This document shows positions 32,464 through 44,266 of a DNA stretch of 64,000 nt, one piece after another. The stretch's first letter is position 1, and every line of letters begins with the position of its first letter. This DNA is from Saitoella complicata NRRL Y-17804. Lineage: Eukaryota > Ascomycota > Saitoellomycetes > Saitoellales > Saitoellaceae. The notes below the pieces were generated by a model, which worked only from the letters and a program-made list of their open reading frames with translations, was not told the DNA's origin and searched no databases. The stretch covers positions 180,960 through 244,959 of the forward strand of contig NW_017567021.1 in NCBI RefSeq assembly GCF_001661265.1, read 5' to 3'. Made by a program: the position numbers and the translations under genes.

Positions 32464-33162
32464 CCTGCGTCTTTGCTCACAGCCTGTTGGTCCTAAGTGT
32501 ATATGACGCGTTGTATGTAACGTAGATAGGACTAAACAGTTGTCCCGAATGCCCGTTGGAGTATCAAGGGGGCGGTGTGGATGTTGTGCACGTTCGAAGG
32601 GGCTCCAGCGTCGACACGGGGTGTGGAGACAACTGTTGCGCGTTTGCCGTTATCGGAAGGTGATGAACGACCTTACGAGCGGAGAGTGTTGTTGTCGAAA
32701 GGAGGTGGTATATACTTTTCAAGTATACGACGCACGGGTTTTACGTCGAACGCGTGCCGGGTATGCTGGGTCAGTTGCAGTTGGGGATTGCGGTCAGGGT
32801 TCGCCGTGCAGCAGGAATGTGCGAGGTTTTGCACCGCAAACTCCGGGGTAGGGGAAGGAGGGTAATTGTAATTGGCTACGAGGTTTTTAAATGGGAGAAT
32901 GATCTTGTGGGAGCAATCTCCGACGGGCATTGAGGACGGCTCCTTGCTTGGCCGTACCACTCGTTGCGTCTCACTAAAAAAAACTCTATTCAGAGGATAA
33001 TCTCGACGATGTGACGAAGATATGTCTGAGGGGATATCTATGCAAGTAAATGAAAGATCCAAAGAACGCCGAAGAATGCCAAAATGAAACCAAAACCTTT
33101 CTCCCCCCCCCTCTCCTGCCTGCTCCACCCATCGGTCCCCGCGGCCTGACGGCAGCTCAGAC
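32464..33162. other. Intergenic region of 699 bp
   Basis: Promoter of the C2H2 gene and 3' flank of FCF1. It contains an A8 run near 32977 and a C-rich tract near 33103. Short frames overlapping FCF1 are shadows. No gene was recognised. Confidence 0.45.
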
Positions 33163-33796
33163 TCAGTGCACGGCATCAGGCAACCTCTCAATCTGATACT
33201 TATGATTCCCCACAAACATAATCGGCACACCCGGAATCTTCCTCAACCTCCTCCTCAAATCCTGATCATTCGTCGCCACAATATAACACTTATGCATCAT
33301 AACCCGATTCACCAAGCAATCATCCGCATACGTTCCCTTATGACTACACTTTATTCTCTCGAACCTCGGGTCCTTCGCGATACGGAGCGCGATACGGTAT
33401 TTAGGACCGAGCTTTTCGAGTTCGGCGAGCACGCAGTCTGTGATGATTGGGATTGCTTTGGCGTAGAGGGTGTCCATCATGGAGGGGATGATGTCGAGTT
33501 TGTTGGAGATGGAGAAGTTGATGAAGTTTGTGTCGACGAGGACTTGGTAGGGTGGGACGAGGGAGGTGTTGTATTGGAGGAAGAGGGAGGAGGCGACTTG
33601 CGGGATTTCGCGGATGAGTTCTTGTTGCTTTTTCTTTTCGGCTTCTTCGCGCTCCTTCTTCTTCTCCTTGTCGGACTTGATGTCCTTAGGGTTGATGATT
33701 CGCTATGGCCCTGTCAGCACCCATCCCGTCGATCACCAAGGACGATGAGCGTACCTTCACCTGAGCGAACTTTCTCGTCTTCTTGGCCTTTGGCAT
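33163..33796 (-). CDS. FCF1: rRNA-processing protein Fcf1/Utp24 (PIN-domain endonuclease)
   Basis: SSU processome nuclease cutting pre-rRNA at A1/A2. Exon 1 (33796-33755) encodes [15 protein letters not shown] 52-nt intron (33754-33703, GTACGC donor, GCTGAC branch, TAG acceptor) joins to exon 2 (33702-33163) starting [10 protein letters not shown], giving 193 residues. The PIN acidic residues appear in [23 protein letters not shown] and [11 protein letters not shown]. Other family blocks are [14 protein letters not shown] and [17 protein letters not shown]. An N-terminal Lys/Glu-rich helix ([17 protein letters not shown]) is also typical. It lies 197 bp from the NAPE-PLD-like gene, in divergent orientation. 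Confidence 0.93.
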
Positions 33797-33993
33797 CGTT
33801 GCTGTTTGTGTATTCCCTTTCCTTACTGTCCTGCTCTCCCTTCGCCGCTCCATGCGCTTTACGAAATTCTGCACCGCCCACTCGGCTGTGGCTGGTGCCC
33901 CATATCGATTACGAACTTGAGCGCACAGCTCCTCGGATCAACCAATTGCTCCTCCCGCCTCGGCCCTTCTTCGTCGAGGTTTTTATATAGCTT

Positions 33994-35229
33994 ATGTTCC
34001 CTCGAACGCGTCCAATCCTACAGCTTTCCTTTATCCGCACCATGTCCATGGCCGCAATCCCCCTCGTCACCCCCGCCGCAATCCCCTCCTCGAACCCCGA
34101 ATCAGCAGCCCTCAAAGCGCACCACCCCAAACCAGGCTCCAAACGCTTCGAGAATCCGTGGGATTCATTTACCGATCACTCGCTCTGGGATTTCTTCAAG
34201 TCCCGGTTCTTCTACGGTACAGAATGGCCGCGGCATCCAATCCCGACGCCCGAGGAGGGTCTTGTCTCTGTTACGCGAGATATTGACTGGGAGGGGCCGG
34301 AGGGGGAGAGAGAGAAGGCGAGAGCGGTATGGCTTGGGCACGCGTGTTTCTGGCTCAAGTTCCCTGCGCATGGAGGGGAGAGGGGGTTGAGGGTGTTGTT
34401 TGATCCGGTTTTCTCGGATAGATGTTCCCCGTTCTCGTTCATGGGTCCGAAACGCTACACCCCGCCGCCTTGTCCCATCTCCGCAGTCCCGACACCTGAC
34501 GCGGTGGTGATCTCGCATAACCACTACGACCACCTCGACGTCGCGACGATCACATATCTCCGCGATAACACCTCGTGTCAATTCTTCATTCCCCTCGGTA
34601 ACAAACAATGGCTCCTCGACTCCAAGATCCCCGGGTCACGAATTCAGGAACTTGATTGGTGGGATGAACTCGATCTCTCCGTCGAGGGCGTAGGGAGTGC
34701 CCGTGTGGGCTGCCTTCCCGCACAGCACTTTACTGGACGTGGGTTGGGAGATCGATACCACACCCTCTGGGCATCCTGGCAAATTCGTGACCTCACCGGC
34801 CCCAAGGGTGCAAATATCTATTTCGCTGGCGATACAGGCTACCGCGCAGTCCCCCGCCCCACCGACCCCACGGACCCAATCGACTCCATGGCCACCTCCA
34901 AACAAAACAAGGAAAAATTCCAGTCCCTCCCAACATGTCCTGCATTCCGCGAAATAGGAAACCACCGCGGTCCCTTCGATCTCGCACTCATCCCAGTCGG
35001 CGCCTACGACCCCCGGTACCTCATGTCCCCCGTCCACTGTTCGCCCGAGGATGCGGTAGAGGTGTTTAGGGACGTGCGAGCGAGGAAGGCCGTTGGGATG
35101 CATTGGGGAGCGTGGGTGTTGACGAGTGAGGAGGTTATGGAGCCGGTTGGGAGGTTGAGGGAGGCGATGAGGGGGGTGGAGGGGGAGTTTGGGGTTGTGG
35201 GGATTGGGGAGGGGGTTGATGTGGAGTAG
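33994..35229 (+). CDS. NAPE-PLD-like metallo-beta-lactamase-fold phospholipase (Fmp30-like)
   Basis: Intronless, 411 residues. A basic N-terminus (MFPRTRPILQLSFIRTM) could be a mitochondrial signal. A second in-frame Met follows. The fold is marked by VWLGHACFWLKF, LRVLFDPVFSDRCSPF, the metal-binding HNHYDHLDVATI, LPAQHFTGRG, YFAGDTGYR and the C-terminal VGMHWGAWVLT. These are the hallmarks of N-acyl-phosphatidylethanolamine phospholipase D and yeast Fmp30, which release N-acylethanolamines and affect mitochondrial phospholipids. A short Pro/Thr/Asp insert (PTDPTDPIDS) follows the GDTGY loop. Confidence 0.85.
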   Translation: MFPRTRPILQLSFIRTMSMAAIPLVTPAAIPSSNPESAALKAHHPKPGSKRFENPWDSFTDHSLWDFFKSRFFYGTEWPRHPIPTPEEGLVSVTRDIDWEGPEGEREKARAVWLGHACFWLKFPAHGGERGLRVLFDPVFSDRCSPFSFMGPKRYTPPPCPISAVPTPDAVVISHNHYDHLDVATITYLRDNTSCQFFIPLGNKQWLLDSKIPGSRIQELDWWDELDLSVEGVGSARVGCLPAQHFTGRGLGDRYHTLWASWQIRDLTGPKGANIYFAGDTGYRAVPRPTDPTDPIDSMATSKQNKEKFQSLPTCPAFREIGNHRGPFDLALIPVGAYDPRYLMSPVHCSPEDAVEVFRDVRARKAVGMHWGAWVLTSEEVMEPVGRLREAMRGVEGEFGVVGIGEGVDVE

Positions 35230-35439
35230 CGGGGGAGTAGAGTGGGGTGGTATTTATCAGTAGTAGTGTTTAAGTGTCTAGAGAAAGTGTGAAGAGCTCG
35301 CACGTGTAACGAAAGGATACCTCAAGACATGGCCACTTTGTATGACGTCTAAACTACCCATGTCACGCCGTCCTTCACTCTGTCCATGGCTATGTCTGAC
35401 CACGTGTCTATTTATGCCAAACGAACCCTTCTCTTACAG

Positions 35440-36726
35440 TTACCACCCCCCCATCAAATCCTCCTCATACACCAACCTCATCCTCTCCTCCTTGCTCTCC
35501 GTTCCCTCTTCCCCCTCCCCACTGACGTCGACCTCCTTACAGAAGAATGGTCTAATAACCTTCTCAGCGACCCCCTCAAACAAACCCTCCACAACCTCTC
35601 CAAGTTCTTTTCCCGTTTGCTTAAAATCCGGATACGAATTAACCTCCAACAACTCCACCCTAGGGACGCCAGTCCCCTCATCTCCTTCTGCTACGAGGAA
35701 GTCAAGTCCGAAAACCTCGAACGCGTTTGGGAGGGTTTGGAAGTGGATGCGTTGGCTGCCCACCGCAGCCTTGAACACCTCACCTACCACGGCGGCGATT
35801 TGGTCGTATATCGCATCTTTGTGTGGGAGGAGCGTTGAGGGTGACCAGAAACGGTGAACGGATCCAGCTTGTCTCTCACCTGATTGGAGACATGTGTTGG
35901 TCAAATGAGCCTCGAGTCCCAATCCATCTCCATCCTCTCCAGCTGCAGCTTTTGGGGGTGTATATGGTTCTGAAGCGCTCAACACCAAGATGTCCCGATA
36001 GACGTAGACGCGGAGTGCGTGGGCCGCGACGACATACACTCGTAGATGGAATTTGTGGTTTTGGCCGGTGGCGGGGAGGGAGAGGAGGAGGGGGTTTGGG
36101 AGGTAGCGTTGGACGACGAAGTGGCGGAGTTGGGAGGTGATGACGCCTGTGTCGGACTTGTCCTCTCCTGTTGTGGGGAAGGAGGAGGAGCCGTCGTCTT
36201 CGTCGTCGGACTCGGGTTCGAATTCTTGGAAGATTGATTCCAATGCGTCATAAGTACTGAACAACCGAATCCCCTGCCCGCGATCCGACATCCCGGGTTT
36301 CAAAATCCACCACTCCCTCCCCTCCTGCTCCCTCTCCTCATTCCCCTCCAAACTTTGTCTCAGCTCATACATCTCCTCCAACGCCTCATCCAAGTACTCC
36401 ACATAATCCAACTCCAGGTGGTACGTCTCGGGCACATGTCTCCCCAACACGCTTTCCGGGTGTTTGACGAGCCAGGAGCTGACCGTGTTTGAGAGGTAAT
36501 GTTTCCGGATGAGGGCTTTGCGGATGACGTAGGAACATGCTAGGGAGGTAGTTGGGTTTGATTGGATGTGGTCCCAGTCGATGGTTTCGTAGGCGGACCA
36601 TTGGAGGTGGGAGGTGGGTTCGTCCGTTATCTCGACGTCCGGCTCATATTTCTGTAATGCTTTAATGATCTTTGGCTGTACGTAGCCCGTTGGGTCTTCG
36701 TAGTCGACGCACGCTGTGATGGTCAT
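35440..36726 (-). CDS. PBY1: Tubulin-tyrosine-ligase-domain protein, Pby1-like
   Basis: Intronless. The open frame starts at a TTG (36792), but the first ATG at 36726 gives MTITACVDYEDPTGYVQPKI and 428 residues. The TTL ATP-grasp domain shows WWILKPGMSDRGQGIRLF, FVVQRYLPNPLLL, HKFHLRVYVVAAHALRVYVY, HLTNTCLQ and the metal-binding VELLEVNSYPDFKQTG. The yeast homologue is a P-body-associated protein; a ligase substrate is not known. The N-terminal domain seen in yeast Pby1 is absent, so this is the C-terminal type. Its start lies only 90 bp from that of the divergent SDR. Confidence 0.82.
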   Translation of the reverse strand: MTITACVDYEDPTGYVQPKIIKALQKYEPDVEITDEPTSHLQWSAYETIDWDHIQSNPTTSLACSYVIRKALIRKHYLSNTVSSWLVKHPESVLGRHVPETYHLELDYVEYLDEALEEMYELRQSLEGNEEREQEGREWWILKPGMSDRGQGIRLFSTYDALESIFQEFEPESDDEDDGSSSFPTTGEDKSDTGVITSQLRHFVVQRYLPNPLLLSLPATGQNHKFHLRVYVVAAHALRVYVYRDILVLSASEPYTPPKAAAGEDGDGLGLEAHLTNTCLQSGERQAGSVHRFWSPSTLLPHKDAIYDQIAAVVGEVFKAAVGSQRIHFQTLPNAFEVFGLDFLVAEGDEGTGVPRVELLEVNSYPDFKQTGKELGEVVEGLFEGVAEKVIRPFFCKEVDVSGEGEEGTESKEERMRLVYEEDLMGGW

Positions 36727-36816
36727 CTGTCTTGTACTTTGTGAAGAAGGTGTTGTAGCGCGCGGGTCGGTCGATACCGTCAAGGACGTCAAGTTCTCTC
36801 ACAGCTAACCACCAAA
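36727..36816. promoter_or_regulatory. Very short divergent promoter (90 bp)
   Basis: Both ATGs are separated by only 90 bp, so the PBY1-like gene and the SDR must share promoter elements or have overlapping 5' ends. Confidence 0.4.
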
Positions 36817-37875
36817 ATGGGCATATTCGCAAGGAAGACAAGTTGGACGCCCGAGCAGATCCCTGATCAGACGGGGAAGGTCGTGGTCGTGACTGGCGGA
36901 AATGCCGTACGCCTCACCCCTCCTCTCCGATCGCGAAATGGTTGCATCTGACAATGAAAGTAGGGTATTGGTTATGTAACCTGCAAACACATCGCCCGCC
37001 GCGGGGCCAGGATCTACATCGCTTCCCGCTCCCTCGACCGCACCCTCCCCGCCATCGCCTCACTAAAGGAAGAAACGGGGAACGAGAACATCCACCACCT
37101 CCCCCTCGACCTAACCTCCCTCTCCTCCATCCGCTCCGCCGCTACCACATTCCTCGGCTCAGAATCCCGTTTGGACATTTTGATCAATAATGCCGGTATC
37201 ATGCTCACACCGTATGGGTTGACAAAAGACGGCTACGAACTCCAATTCGGGACGAATCACGTGGGACATTACGCGTTTACGCATCTCCTCCTCCCTACGC
37301 TCCTCCGTACCGCTGCACTCCCCGACTCCATACCTGGCTCCGTTCGCGTGGTCAGTATTGCGAGCGAGGGTCACCGTGGTGCGCCGTCGTGTGGAATTGA
37401 TTTTGGGGACGTGAATCTGGAAAAATCGAATCCCGCAACTCGCTACGGACAATCCAAACTCGCCAACATCCTGCACGCACGCGCACTCCACAACCACTAC
37501 CACGCATCCCCAGGCTCTCCAATTTTCGTGTCCGTCCATCCCGGCGTGATCTACACTGATCTCTACAAAGAACTCTCCGGTCCGGGCGTTGTCTCGACTC
37601 TTCTTTCTCCGTTTATGTGGCTAGCGAAAAAGTCTCCGCTATTTATATCGTTGGAGGAGGGAGCCTGGACGCAGTTGTATGCCGCTACGGCCCCGGGGGT
37701 GGAGAGTGGAAGTTATTTGGAGGCGTTGTGCAGTGTGGGGACGCCGACGAGACAGGGGAGGGATGAGGGGTTGGCGGAGAAGCTTTGGGAGTGGAGTTTG
37801 GCGGAGCTGGAGAGGCATGGGATCAAGGCGGATGCGGAGGCGAAGCCAACGCCGGGGCTGGCCGAGGAGGAGTAA
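36817..37875 (+). CDS. Retinol dehydrogenase-like short-chain dehydrogenase
   Basis: Exons 36817-36906 and 36964-37875 with a 57-nt intron (GTACGC donor, CTGAC branch, TAG acceptor) give 333 residues. It starts MGIFARKTSWTPEQIPD, and splicing completes the cofactor loop VTGGNAGIGYVTCKHIARRG. Further motifs are LDLTSLSSIRSA, LDILINNAGIM, TNHVGHYAFTHLLLPTLL, VVSIASEGH and the active site RYGQSKLANILHARAL. This pattern is that of the fungal RDH11/12-like SDR family, usually NADP-dependent and membrane-associated. The substrate is unknown. The 3' end lies 30 bp from the end of the convergent pseudogene. Confidence 0.85.
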
Positions 37876-37905
37876 GGTTGTTGTTGAGTAGGCCTATTGT
37901 CTGTT

Positions 37906-39614
<1,709 letters not shown>

Positions 39615-39640
39615 TTGCGTTTATCCTCGATGCTGGTCTA

Positions 39641-40593
39641 TTAAGGTGTGCGGCTATCGCTATGAGCGTCGCCAGGTAGGTGCACCGTCGGCTTCATAAT
39701 GGAACCTTTTGCGACCATTACTGCACTCCCACGCAAGTAAACCCTCTTTTTCACAGGATCCCACTCAACCTCAATCTCCCCCGTTCTCGGTCCACCCTGC
39801 GTCGCCCTAACAACCCTCTTCCCCAACTTGTCGATCCAATATGGCCCGAGCATACAATGTGCTGATCCTGTAACTGGATCCTCATCGACGCCACTCAATG
39901 GGAAAAACCCACGAGAGTGGAAATCGAGACCAGGTACACGGGCTGCGGTAGTGATGATTACGCCGCGTGCTTGGAAGTGTTTCAGAGCGGAGATGTCGAC
40001 GGGGAGGGACTGGAGCCCATGAGCGGTGGAGTCGATTTCTATAAGGTAGTCGACGCGGTTTCGCGCGATATTGAGGATCTTCGTATCTGGTAACGCAACT
40101 TCGAGTACTCCCTCAAGATGTGCTTGTTCTTCAAGAGAACTGAAGGGTTTGGCGCCGACGAGTTCTTCGGGGAAGTCAAGTTCTATTAGATCTCCTCTCT
40201 TTGTCGCAATCAGTGCTCCGGATTTGGTATGGAAGGTGAGGGAGGAGGAGTCCTCGTTTCGAGTGGAGAAGAGAACGTGTGCAGAAGCGAGGGTTGCGTG
40301 GCCGCAGAGATCGACTTCAGTGGTTGGAGTGAACCAACGTAGGTGAAAGAAATCGTTGCCGGAGGTGTGGAAAGGAATGAGAAAAGCTGTTTCTGAAAGG
40401 TTGAATTCTCTGTGGATAGATACGTTAGACAACATCGAACGAGTATGAGCGACTTTGATACACACCGTGCGATATTGAGGAGAAAGCTGTCTTCGGGATA
40501 TTCGTCAGTATCGAGAACGATTACGGCAGCTGGATTGCCGGCGAAGGGCTTCGAGGTGAAGGCATCGATGATCTGGTAGTCGAGGGAAACCAT
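39641..40593 (-). CDS. PhzF-family isomerase/epimerase-like protein
   Basis: Exon 1 40593-40466 and exon 2 40409-39641 with a 56-nt intron (GTGTGT donor, CTAAC branch, CAG acceptor) give 298 residues. The open frame extends to a TTG at 40611, but the ATG at 40593 gives MVSLDYQIIDAFTSKPFAGN, the family start. Catalytic and structural motifs include GNPAAVIVLD, EFNLSETAFLIP (active-site Glu in SETAF), LRWFTPTTEVDLCGHATLA, DYLIEI and SGVDEDPVTGSAHCMLGPYW. PhzF-like proteins catalyse isomerisation on small acids; most fungal members have no assigned substrate. It sits 27 bp upstream of the pseudogene start and is itself intact. Confidence 0.87.
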
Positions 40594-41679
40594 TGTCGTT
40601 TGCTGATCCAAACCGCTCCTGAAGGAAGACGCCGGGGGTATAGAGCCGCTGCTGAGATCAGTGACGTATTCTGAAAGATCTTAGAAGCAGGCGATTGACG
40701 CGGTATGGGTAAGAGACTGAATGGGATGGTTTTACGCGCCGCTCGGATTCTCTCGCTCGTTGTAACGACTCATACACTATTCCCGATCCGGGCAGGATGA
40801 GGTAACGTAGACTGTAACGTAGACGTCGACAAGACGTGCGCTGCGTGAAACGTTAACAATTCGACCCCCTCACAAACAACAACGATAACCATGTCTACTC
40901 ACTTTGCGGGCGACATCAGGGTCATCAGCAAGGGGCGATAGACGTGATGGACTACTTGAAAAACAAACCAGATGTCCAATTGGTAGGGGTTTTAGTGCCT
41001 TGCCAATTTACACCTCGGCAGAGCCATTTGCACAATCCTGTCTTGGATGACGCGTTGTGTTTCTTTATATGTGAGCCGCCGCTAGGGTTTTCAACAGATG
41101 AGAGGAAAACACACAGAGACGAAGTAGATTGGTTTTATGATGCCCCAGCTGGGTTTTTGAGAGAGAACATAGCTTGTTGGCGCATCACCGAATCATTTGG
41201 TCTTTTTTGAGGTGTCGAAGTGGGTCCGTGAAGGAGTATACAGATGGGAGTGGTTATCGGGAGTGGGCACGGTTCTTCAACACGCATTTTCATGATGCTA
41301 ATGCAACACTCACCGGAGGAAGGAACTCTGTTATGACGAATCCAGCTTATCCTACCCAGCCCCACATCTTGAACCCAGAAGGGAGAATGAAGAGCAAAAC
41401 AACCAAGACCATGAAACCAGGCCAGAGGAGGGGATGTATGAGGTATGAAACGTACGAGGTATGGTACGGACTGAGGACCTATCAAAAGCCCTTTGGTTTC
41501 ACGTACTTAATAGGTATACTGCCCATGCTACGTCAATTTCAACGGTATCTTCCCTCGTTGACCGGTGCGCACCGACCATCAACTACGCTTGTCAAAAATC
41601 AAGAGCAACCCAAAACTCCTGGACATAAAATACCAATCCCAAGACTTGCACCCAAAGACTCGCTTATCCAAGGAACATC
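40594..41679. other. Sparse 1.09-kb stretch with no supported gene
   Basis: Only short frames occur, none starting sensibly or resembling a family. It looks AT-richer than the genes around it. Together with the adjacent pseudogene it suggests a locally decayed region. It also contains the 3' flank of the questin-oxidase-like gene. Confidence 0.4.
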
Positions 41680-43149
41680 TTAGTTTCCCTTCCCATCGAC
41701 AACATCGCTATTCGGCACCTTCTCCCACGCCTCATCAAACCCGATCCCACTATGATCCCAATCCTTATCCTTTTCCGGGAACAACCCATCAACAACCATC
41801 TGCGCAACCTTCAAATACATCGTATCCGGCACAGCCGACGGCGTCTTCGAGGTCAAGCTCGAGGAGGAAGCAGCAGAGTGAGAAGCGTAATGATCCGCGT
41901 GAAGGAGTGCACGAATGGCTTTCATGACGTGTCCGTCCGTGTGATGCAAACTCTTCTCCACGATACCCAGCCAAGGATTGCCCACGACCTCTGTTCCATT
42001 CATCTCAGGTACGGGGTAGGATTCGACCAGATCGAGGTTCAGCGGAGGTCGACCGCGTGAGATGTAGTACATCAAATCAACACTCCACTTCGCCTCTAAC
42101 ATCCTCCTCCCCTGCTCCACATCCAAAACTTTCACAATAATCGGTAAAAACAGTGAAGACGTAACGGCATGCATGAGGAAGAAATCCATCTTGACGGCTT
42201 TGCCCGGGCGGAGGGAGGACCCGCCGAGGAGGGCTACAGGGACTTGTTGGAGGGAGCGCCAGGCGAGTTCGACGGCGTCGCGGTTCGTGGGGACGGACCA
42301 TTTTGCGGCGTATTTGCGGACGAGGTCGGGGGTGCGGGAGAGAAGTGCGTTACTCTTGTTACCGTCGTCGTATTTCACCGCCGCGTCAAACCCCTTCTCT
42401 TCCCTCACCTGCTGGATGATCTCAAGAGGACTCGAGGAAGAAGCGTGAGGGATAGGTGGGAGTAGGAGGGGTCCCATACGCGCCGAGTGCACAGCGGCTT
42501 GAGCGAGGCCTTCGGCCATGATGAGTGGATCGTCGAATTCGAGGGCGTAGCCGGTGTGAATGAACGGGTGATAAGCGCCGGAGAACCAGCGGGCGAAAAA
42601 GTCTTCGTAGACGTCTTTCCCCATTGCCTTGTCGCCATTTGGAAGTTCGCCAAAGACCCATTCTTTGAAGACTTTAACGTGGTTCCCTGCGGATTGAATT
42701 TCTTGGGTGAAGAAGTCGAGGTAGTCGGGGTACCATTCCTCATCACCTAGATGTTGCGCAAAGGTCTGGCGAGTGATTCCTTCTCCTTCGCCCCGTTCAT
42801 GGCGTTTGGGCATGGGCTTTTGGTAGGATGCTTCATGCTCGTAGATGCGCTGGAGGTGAGTGGTGGAGGCGCCGAGGGAGTGCGCGGCGTAGATATAGTG
42901 GGAGAGATGGTTGTGGAGACCAGCCGGGGTCTTGAAGAAAATGTGGTGTTTTTCATGGTTCTCGCGGATCATGTCACGGACCTTCTGTTGTGAGGTCGAA
43001 GTAATTCCAGGGAGGTGGAAGGTGCCTGGTTGGTGGATCGAGGGCAAAGAAGAGGTGGACATGCTGGAGTTTCTCGTTCGTCGCAGTGTTGGAGTTGAAG
43101 ATGAAGACAGGATTGATCGCAATTGGATCAGACGCAGGGTAGGGATCAT
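41680..43149 (-). CDS. Questin oxidase-like protein (DUF4243 family)
   Basis: The open frame continues upstream to 43596 over a plus-strand gene, but the ATG at 43149 gives MIPTLRLIQLRSI with an Arg/Ser-rich start and 489 residues. A second Met (MSTSSLPS) is an alternative. Family motifs are HHIFFKTPAGLHNHLSHYI, LGASTTHLQRIYEHEASYQ, VYEDFFARWFSGAYHPFIHTGYALEF, MAEGLAQAAVHSA and DFFLMHAVTSSLFLP, with a late HHTDGHVMKAIRALLHAD. Conserved His residues are typical of the group that includes questin oxidase (GedK/GeoK-type Baeyer-Villiger ring cleavage). No polyketide synthase is nearby, so a role in a biosynthetic cluster is not supported here. Confidence 0.83.
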   Translation of the reverse strand: MIPTLRLIQLRSILSSSSTPTLRRTRNSSMSTSSLPSIHQPGTFHLPGITSTSQQKVRDMIRENHEKHHIFFKTPAGLHNHLSHYIYAAHSLGASTTHLQRIYEHEASYQKPMPKRHERGEGEGITRQTFAQHLGDEEWYPDYLDFFTQEIQSAGNHVKVFKEWVFGELPNGDKAMGKDVYEDFFARWFSGAYHPFIHTGYALEFDDPLIMAEGLAQAAVHSARMGPLLLPPIPHASSSSPLEIIQQVREEKGFDAAVKYDDGNKSNALLSRTPDLVRKYAAKWSVPTNRDAVELAWRSLQQVPVALLGGSSLRPGKAVKMDFFLMHAVTSSLFLPIIVKVLDVEQGRRMLEAKWSVDLMYYISRGRPPLNLDLVESYPVPEMNGTEVVGNPWLGIVEKSLHHTDGHVMKAIRALLHADHYASHSAASSSSLTSKTPSAVPDTMYLKVAQMVVDGLFPEKDKDWDHSGIGFDEAWEKVPNSDVVDGKGN

Positions 43150-43375
43150 GGTTCTTCCAATTGGCCATGGTGGAGAGGTCCGTGGTTTATCTGTGGGGAG
43201 ACCCGCGGGGAGGCATGACGATGTGTGCTGGTGTGCGCGGGCCGCCGACGACGTCTTGGGATTTTGGTCAGCTGGTATCTTGAATTTGAAGGAGCCTTGG
43301 TGGTTTAATTCATATCTAAATGACAGGTAGTTGAATTCACAGTACACGCTGTCCGATTCGACATTCCTGACAACA
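43150..43375. promoter_or_regulatory. Divergent promoter, questin-oxidase-like gene and small gene 1
   Basis: 226 bp between the two inferred start codons. Confidence 0.35.
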
Positions 43376-43742
43376 ATGGACAAGCTCAAGCACAAACTCG
43401 AGTCAACCTTCTCCCACGATCCCACCTCCACCTCCTCAACCGTACAGCACCAAGACGGTTCAGCATCCGCCGCTGGCGGCTCCTCCTGGACTTGCGGTAC
43501 AGAGGGCGCCCAGCAGGACCAACCCACCACCTCCGCTTCCTCCGACCCGCAGGAATATCGTAAGCAGCATCCTAGACATATACCCACATATCTCAAAGGA
43601 TAAGACTAACAGAGGTATCCTAGGTGAGAGTCAAGGTGAAGGGGAAACTGAAGGAGGAGCGCACTACCAGTATGGAGAGCCGCGGACGACGGAGCAGGCG
43701 AAGAGGGAGGGGGAGAGGTATATGGAGAATTTCGATCTTTAG
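43376..43742 (+). CDS. Small hydrophilic protein 1 (MDxLKxKL paralogue)
   Basis: Exon 1 43376-43559 and exon 2 43624-43742, joined over a 64-nt intron (GTAAGC donor, GACTAAC, TAG acceptor at 43623), give 100 residues. It begins MDKLKHKLESTF, continues Ser/Thr/Gln-rich and ends REGERYMENFDL. The same gene plan, with start MDALKSKLGS and one intron after about 60 codons, is seen 525 bp downstream at 44267. No signal peptide or known domain. A short plus-strand exon pair of this kind is easily missed. Function unknown. Confidence 0.55.
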
Positions 43743-44266
43743 GGGGCGCGGCTTCTGAGTAGTTGATTAAGATATCATTAAAGCTGTTGGAAAAGCTCAA
43801 GGACTTGGTGTTATAATTCTGACCGCTTCGGGAACTTGTAGGGCACTAGCAGCGTTCTCACGGCTCTTTGAGGTATACCTAGACGGCATATGAATTGGGC
43901 CTAGGCAGAGATGAAAGTCCCAATTCCTAAGCTCCGACATGGTTCTTGTCATCATCTTCAAATTTGGTCGGCAATTTTTGCCTTGATCATGTCCTTTGCT
44001 TGGCATGCGGAGAATCGAGATCTGCTCCGCGCCCCGGCAGTTGAGACCCTGGCACTCAACACTGTTTATTGACCTTGCAGCAGATGACCTGCGCGTGTGC
44101 GATTTGCCGAGAATATCAAGGATCTACACTCTTGGTCACGTACGTCACACCGTAACCCTTCCACCATGGCCATCCTGATTCCTACATAACGGCCCCCGCT
44201 TCCTTACGTCCTCTCCTCCCATCACATCTAACCCCCTACCCACGTAAACACCAAACACCACACACA
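43743..44266. other. Intergenic region between the two small paralogues
   Basis: 524 bp, no supported gene. It includes the promoter of the second small gene. Confidence 0.4.

Noticed and set aside
32673-33230. Minus-strand 185-codon frame overlapping FCF1
   Set aside because: Overlaps the 3' end of FCF1 in another frame and is not conserved-looking.
40944-41683. Two short plus-strand frames in the sparse stretch
   Set aside because: One starts at TTG, neither has a domain or splice partner; treated as non-coding.
43150-43596. N-terminal extension of the questin-oxidase-like frame
   Set aside because: The extension reads through the promoter and the divergent small gene and lacks family motifs; the family-like sequence starts at the ATG at 43149.
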